Of a DNA stretch of 64,000 bases, positions 61,480 to 64,000 are shown piece by piece. The notes beneath the pieces are model-generated. The model made no database searches. It was not told where the DNA came from and worked only from the letters and a program-made list of their open reading frames with translations. Within the stretch, counting starts at the first letter, position 1. The number at the start of each line of letters is the position of its first letter. This DNA comes from Toxonevra muliebris (lineage: Eukaryota; Arthropoda; Insecta; Diptera; Pallopteridae), in contig OY829326.1 of assembly GCA_963691655.1 (NCBI GenBank), positions 9,846,878 through 9,910,877 on the forward strand, written 5' to 3'. A program made the position numbers and the translations under genes.

Positions 61480-62400
61480 AACAACACAAAAATTTTTTTC
61501 CTTGAACCAGCCAGGATTTTTTTTCGGGGGGGAGGGGGGTGGGAGGGCGGTTTTCATTCGAAGAAAATTGACATTGACTTGCCATTACTGATGATGAGCC
61601 CGACCTCAAAAAAATTAACAAAAATACTGAAAATAGTCGGAGGCTCATTTTTTTCAAATGATTATCAGTGGGAATTCGGGCCATGATAAGGAATCCGGAT
61701 GAGGTTGGCTTATATTCCCGAAATTCGTGCAGTTACTGCATTGAAGGAGGTCTTCCGAGTCGGGGTGCTCTAAGCAATAATGGGTAAATTACATTTTAAG
61801 ATTGTTTCCTAAAACTTTGGAGCTGATCCACTACTACTGCCCTACATGGGTTTTGCTAGTGTTCGTGAATGAATTTTTTATACTGAACACGAATCTGAGG
61901 TCAAAAATTTCCCATCACGCCACGTTTTAGAAAAAATGGGATTTAAACCCTAAAATATAATTTTTGGCCATTTTTTAAAATTGGAGAGCTGAACACTGGC
62001 GTGCTGCAAGCTTCGAAATCTAGAAATTATAGGCTGAATCATGCCCTTCCAAATGAGCCCTAAACCCGAAAATGTAAATCAAAAACAGTTACTGTCCTAG
62101 AAAAACTATAAATGCAGAATTGCTCAGCATCACCTTCTCTTTTTGTATCCAAATTCAAATCTCATGTCAAAGAAAACAAATCGGATCTGGTCGCATAGTG
62201 TAACTAAGATTTCAAGTTTATTTTTTTATATTTGACTTTTTAGAAATTAAACCGATGAAAGTAAAAAATATTTAAAAACAGTTCAATAGATTTTATTTGG
62301 ACTTTTTTTCATCCATTAAAATAATATCAAAAAAAAGAAGAAACTTTCCACATTTCGGGGGGGTCGGGGGGTCAGAACCCCCAAAACCTCCCCCTAAATG
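61480..62400. repeat. Interspersed repeat region with long G/C tracts
   Basis: G-runs at 61524-61548 and 62357-62392 bracket text such as CGTGAATGAATTTTT, GAACACGAATCTGAGGTCAA and TAATTTTTGGCCATTTTTTA, a style seen in abundant arthropod repeats. The phrase CTGAATCCGACCCTGACCTC inside the 34371 element is similar in kind. No coding frame. Family not identified. Confidence 0.5.
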
Positions 62401-63354
62401 CGGCCTTGCCTTGAACATAAGAACAAAAACAGTTTTCAACTGCCCTTAACATATACTATATTTTTCTGTTCTAAAAAAAGAAAATACAACGTCAATGTCG
62501 AAATGTTAAATGAATTTTGGAAAATTTCTAAAAATAAAAATCATTTATTTATCTCTTCATCTGATATTAGGCTCTTATAGGCTTAACTCTTGCGTGCAAA
62601 ACTCGTTCAACGTCAGTCTGGCATCATTTTGACAGTAAGTGAAGTCCATTCACTATAATCACCTTCCCAAAAAAGTATTCTGAAAGCTTTTGGAGGAAAG
62701 GAGACTGGGAGGAGGCGAAAAGAAAAGCAATTGGATTATATAATTTTAGTGCAAAAAGGTTTTTCAATGTCAGATGCGCGCATTTCAACAACACCAAAAA
62801 TTAAGAATGACAACATTTTACAAATTGAATTTATGCTTTGGTACTCAGCTTTGTAATTCAGCAGGAGGAGTTGGAAGTTAAAAAACTGATTATTCCTTTT
62901 TTATAAACACAACAAAACTGTTACTAAAGCAACTCCAGCAGAATCAACAGCAGCGAGTTTATATTCATATTCCACGAACTTTTTTCACTACCCTATTTAA
63001 TTAATAAAATGGACAAAAAGCAATTTAACTTTCAGCATCATTCGATGTGGACTCGTTTCTGTTTGACGTGAGCATGAAAAGAAGTAAGTAGCTAAAAGCT
63101 ACAGAAATTTCCGTTTATTTTTATGAAAATGTTGGCTGGAGTTATGTGTTCAAAACTTAAAAAAGTAAAGAAATATTTTTGGAAATGTGTTAACAGAATT
63201 ATGCAAATCCATGCTTCCCTATGTGTAGAGATGGAACTTGGGTAAATACCCAATAGGTAAATACCGGTAAATTAGGAAAAATTGGGGAAAAATGAGTAGA
63301 AACTGGGGTATTTACCCAAATCGTGAGTATAAACTCTGCTGTACAACATTTCAT

Positions 63355-63810
63355 TTTTCCAAGAATAAGAGACTGGAGGATGTTTTTATGTTCTAGGAAC
63401 CCCCATATTTTTTGATAAGCAAACTTTTTTCCAAACATACTATATTACTTTTATCATTAATTTAGCCTGTTGGCAATATTGTTCCAAACTGTACTTTAAA
63501 AACTCCTAAAATTTGAAGTATAGAGCTTAGATGGAGGACTCTTGTGTTCACAAAAAATATGTTTCTTTTTCTACCAAACAACTTTTCTATAGACACCAAA
63601 AACGATAAAACCTATATTAAGAATGTCCTAGTACAGTCTTAATAAAGCCATTTTCATTACTTTATGCACCGTTATCTCAAAAACCTGACGTGATGAAGCA
63701 AAATGGTCTTTAAATTCGCGACTGCGAATTAGCGACACCAAATTACTCTAGACTACATGTCAAATCGTCAGTCCGATTTTGGCTGTTGCACAGTGTTGTC
63801 AAAGAAAGAT
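63355..63810 (+). repeat. Partial second copy of the 34371-35709 repeat family
   Basis: Same orientation as about 35060-35430. Shared blocks include TTTTTTGATAAGCAAA, TTTTCTATAGACA, TTAAGAATGTCCT, AAACCTGACGTGATG, CAAATTACTC and GATTTTGGCTG followed by TGCACAGTGT. There are many substitutions and small indels, so the copies are old. Confidence 0.8.
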
Positions 63811-64000
63811 GAGAGCGATATTTTTCTTCATCGTATAAAATATATCCTTAAATGCAAAGTATATTTTCAGTTTGTTGTCGTCATACAGTTAGTTAACTTC
63901 TCACCCTATCACAAAGTGAAACTGTTTACTAGGTTTTACCACAATTTTCGTGAAAGATGGTGTGTTTTCCATAAATACCCGATAGGTACAAAAAAACTAG

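Larger units (their letters stand above)
59173..64000. other. Intron or 5' flank of Dscam, rich in transposon debris
   Basis: No Ig1 or signal-peptide exon was recognised on the - strand. The stretch holds the pseudogenes at 59960 and 60970, the G-tract repeat at 61480-62400 and a copy of the 34371 repeat family at 63355. Dscam probably continues beyond the window, so this is most likely intron. Confidence 0.6.

Noticed and set aside
1..64000. tRNA genes, rRNA, CRISPR arrays, bacterial operons
   Set aside because: No cloverleaf with A and B boxes, no rRNA core motifs and no spaced direct repeats were noticed; the window is clearly eukaryotic.

Overview
The window is nuclear DNA of a higher dipteran fly. 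The protein sequences read like Drosophila CERT and Drosophila-type Dscam, the introns are long and AT-rich, and several Tc1/mariner and piggyBac relics are present. A tephritid-like genome is my guess from intron size and transposon load, not something the sequence proves.

Layout: the left part (about 3.0-8.65 kb, + strand) holds the 3' half of the ceramide transfer protein gene (cert): FFAT motif, then the complete START domain up to its stop codon. No PH-domain exon is visible. A small ATG-bearing exon at 3074-3130 fits the FFAT exon in phase, which suggests an internal promoter for a START-only isoform, or a gene that continues to the left of the window. From 8.65 to 19.7 kb lie the cert 3' flank, a broken transposase, a non-autonomous Tc1-type element with long terminal inverted repeats, and AT-rich DNA.

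The rest, 19.7-59.2 kb on the - strand, is one gene: a Dscam-family neuronal cell-adhesion receptor. I could place 28 coding exons with GT-AG sites and matching phases, about 1,817 codons: Ig2-Ig9, FnIII 1-4, Ig10, FnIII 5-6, one transmembrane helix and a cytoplasmic tail with a stop. Signal peptide and Ig1 are not seen and probably lie to the right of the window. cert and Dscam converge tail to tail, about 11 kb apart. They share no pathway: cert moves ceramide from ER to Golgi, and Dscam mediates homophilic recognition between neurites.

The long Dscam introns carry most of the unusual structure: a fold-back MITE, a second fold-back repeat, a 1.3 kb repeat with long inverted arms (second partial copy near 63.5 kb), a broken transposase, a complete but internally deleted mariner with intact ends, a piggyBac-like relic with palindromes near its ends, a pre-miRNA-like hairpin, and a pair of palindromes in the Ig6-Ig7 intron. 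The last 5 kb (59.2-64 kb) is a pile of decayed transposons, including a mariner-like pseudogene and a non-LTR retrotransposon RNase H fragment. No tRNA, rRNA or CRISPR array was recognised.
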